DNA of 32,243 nucleotides. Origin: Candidatus Gastranaerophilales bacterium. GTDB taxonomy: Bacteria > Cyanobacteriota > Vampirovibrionia > Gastranaerophilales > Gastranaerophilaceae. This document shows positions 30,978 to 32,243 of the stretch, one piece after another (position 1 is the stretch's first letter; the number at the start of each line of letters is the position of its first letter). The stretch is taken from positions 1-32,243 of the forward strand of contig CALVEO010000021.1 of assembly GCA_944326615.1 (NCBI GenBank), in the 5' to 3' direction. Below the pieces are notes generated by a model. It was given only the letters and a program-made list of their open reading frames with translations. It had not been told where the DNA came from and did not search any database. A program made the translations under genes and the position numbers.

Positions 30978-31994
30978 ATGAGCGGGATAATTAAAGCTAT
31001 GGTGATGTCGGCAGGGGTTGGATCAAGACTAGATCCTTTGACAAAATTTGTTCCCAAACCTTTAGTACCTGTCGCAAACAGACCAGTTATGGATATTTTG
31101 TTTGACAAGCTCGTATCAATCGGCGTAAAAGATGTTATATGTAACACTTATTATCTTGCTGATAAAATTATTGAAAGATATAAGAATAATAATCCGGGTA
31201 TAAATTTTAATTATATAAAAGAAGAAACTTTATCAGGAACTGCGGGTGGTGTAAAGAAATGTCAATTCTTTTTTGATGAAGGAAATCCTTTTTTAGTGAT
31301 GTCTGCGGATGGCCTTTCTAATGCGGATTTAGAAAAAGGTATTGAAATTCATAAAAAATCAGGTGTGATAGCTACAATAGGTATAAAACAGATAAAATTG
31401 GAGGAATTGCCGAATTTTGGTGTTGTTGTAACAGATGAAAACGGTTTTATAACAGAATTTCAGGAAAAACCTTCTATAGAAGAAGCAAAAAGTAATTTTA
31501 TAAATACAGGGATTTATATATTCGACTATAAAATTTTTGATTATATTCCGGAAAATACTTTTTATGATTTTGCCAAAAATGTATTCCCGAATCTGTTGAA
31601 AGAGCATGCCATAAATACATTTGAAGTAAAAGAATACTGGAGTGATATCGGCACTTTAGAGCAGTATAAACAATCTACACAGGATTTGTTTAACGGAAAA
31701 TGTAAATTCTCACATGCCCCGGTAGTTTACTCAGATTCCGGTTCTTATATCGCTGAGGATGCTCTAATCCCTAAATCGGTGAAATTTATCGGAAATTCTG
31801 TTATCGGGAAATATTCAAATCTCGGTGAAAATTCCGTAATAGAAAATTGTATAATATGGGATAATGTCGTAATAGATGCAAATGTAAGACTTTCAGACTG
31901 TGTTATAGCATCAAACAGTGTAATAAAAACTGATTTGGCTTCTCAGATTGTTGGAGCAAATGAAATTAAAGCCTCAGAATCTTTAAAAATATAA
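30978..31994 (+). CDS. NDP-sugar pyrophosphorylase-like nucleotidyltransferase
   Basis: A 338-residue protein. Residues 1-235 form a nucleotidyltransferase domain: AGVGSRLDPLTKFVPKPLVPVANRP is the nucleotide-binding signature, GTAGGVK follows, FLVMSADGLSN holds the metal-binding Asp, and FQEKP, NTGIYIF and WSDIGTLEQY complete the sugar site. Residues about 250-335 are left-handed beta-helix hexapeptide repeats (VKFIGNSVIGKYSNLGENSVIENC). This arrangement fits mannose-1-phosphate guanylyltransferase or glucose-1-phosphate transferase types, which make activated sugars for glycans; the sugar and base are not readable. Transcribed alone, divergent from the recombinase. Confidence 0.9.
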   Translation: MSGIIKAMVMSAGVGSRLDPLTKFVPKPLVPVANRPVMDILFDKLVSIGVKDVICNTYYLADKIIERYKNNNPGINFNYIKEETLSGTAGGVKKCQFFFDEGNPFLVMSADGLSNADLEKGIEIHKKSGVIATIGIKQIKLEELPNFGVVVTDENGFITEFQEKPSIEEAKSNFINTGIYIFDYKIFDYIPENTFYDFAKNVFPNLLKEHAINTFEVKEYWSDIGTLEQYKQSTQDLFNGKCKFSHAPVVYSDSGSYIAEDALIPKSVKFIGNSVIGKYSNLGENSVIENCIIWDNVVIDANVRLSDCVIASNSVIKTDLASQIVGANEIKASESLKI

Positions 31995-32043
31995 TACTTG
32001 ATTTTTAAACTTTTTGATGTTAGATTATTTATATTGTCTGAGG

Positions 32044-32243
32044 CTGTTGGCACTCTGCGAGAAAATGATTGATTATCGTTTTCGAGAGGGAAGGTAGCGC
32101 AGCTACCGCTAACAAGTTTCAACAATACCAACAAATCTGGGACTGTTGGCACTCTGCCGAGAAAACGATTGATTATCGTTTTCGAGAGGGAAGGTAGCGC
32201 AGCTACCGCTAACAAGTTTCAACAATACCAACAAATCTGGGAC
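32044..32243. repeat. tandem ~100-nt structured repeat, running off the window
   Basis: Two copies: 32044-32142 (99 nt) and 32143-32242 (100 nt), with the first base of a third at 32243. They differ only by one inserted C and one T/C change. Each unit can fold on itself: TGTTGG near its start pairs with CCAACA near its end. Inside are a 9-bp stem GAAAACGAT/ATCGTTTTC, flanked by CTCT/AGAG, and a stem GGTAGC/GCTACC with loop GCA. The T/C change turns a T-G pair into C-G and so keeps the stem. No convincing gene lies in it; the minus-strand frame across it is an artefact of the repeat. Confidence 0.75.

Noticed and set aside
31943..32215. A 90-codon minus-strand frame over the right-end repeat
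   Set aside because: It runs antisense to the end of the sugar-nucleotidyltransferase gene, and its repeated peptide only mirrors the tandem DNA repeat; no ribosome-binding site.
32044..32243. CRISPR array or integron attC cassette
   Set aside because: The whole ~100-nt unit repeats with no unique spacers, and no matching RYYYAAC/GTTRRRY pair bounds the unit.

Overview
The window reads as a piece of a low-GC, Gram-negative chromosome. It has Kdo synthesis genes (kdsD-kdsC), a TolC-type outer-membrane protein, an autotransporter with a beta-barrel, and a pilin-like protein. Gene style also fits: AT-rich genes, N-terminally disordered proteins with alanine-rich hydrophobic stretches, and pilin/YadA-like chimeras. 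Together these suggest a gut lineage of non-photosynthetic cyanobacterial relatives (Candidatus Gastranaerophilales, Melainabacteria/Vampirovibrionia). That placement is recalled from protein style and is an inference; no marker-gene tree could be run.

Layout. 1-389: a GC-rich palindromic repeat and a minus-strand start region whose reading frame breaks at a C10 tract. 390-1882: an MBL-fold hydrolase, then rpmI-rplT with a strong promoter and terminator. 2178-3290: an unknown one-TM protein and a YajQ protein. 3291-3732: non-coding, packed with palindromic repeats. 3733-6467: a pilin/YadA-head/peptidase-S74 chimera facing an XRE regulator across a shared control region, then panD. 6609-11966: a minus-strand operon of two paralogous unknown membrane proteins and a GH13 enzyme. 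12063-14834: uppP, and kdsD-kdsC-queD. 14941-16422: a small unknown gene and an ADP-ribosyltransferase-like protein lacking the usual catalytic glutamate. 16491-19821: an ArsB/NhaD-type permease, a 44-residue membrane protein on the other strand, a U32 protein and a YqeG phosphatase. 19985-22445: a PHP-domain protein and a possible nucleotidyltransferase. 22425-24918: a TolC-like protein and a heavy-metal exporter-like permease. 25075-26054: a radical SAM gene with its 5' end out of frame at a G6 tract. 26142-26214: tRNA-Lys(CTT). 26355-30833: a large autotransporter with an attenuator-like leader, next to a catalytic-domain-only tyrosine recombinase. 30978-31994: a sugar-nucleotidyltransferase. 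32044-32243: a ~100-nt tandem repeat whose units each fold as a closed branched structure and which runs off the window.

How it fits together. Housekeeping genes (ribosomal proteins, panD, uppP, kdsD/kdsC, queD, tRNA) are interspersed with cell-surface and interaction genes: the chimeric pilin, the autotransporter, the ART-like protein and the unknown membrane proteins. Several surface or accessory loci carry features typical of switching or conditional expression: homopolymer frame breaks, in-frame tandem DNA repeats, a recombinase beside an adhesin, and a terminator in front of an adhesin start codon. The most unusual items are the pilin-YadA-S74 chimera, the paralogous membrane pair coupled to a GH13 enzyme, and the structured tandem repeat at the right edge.
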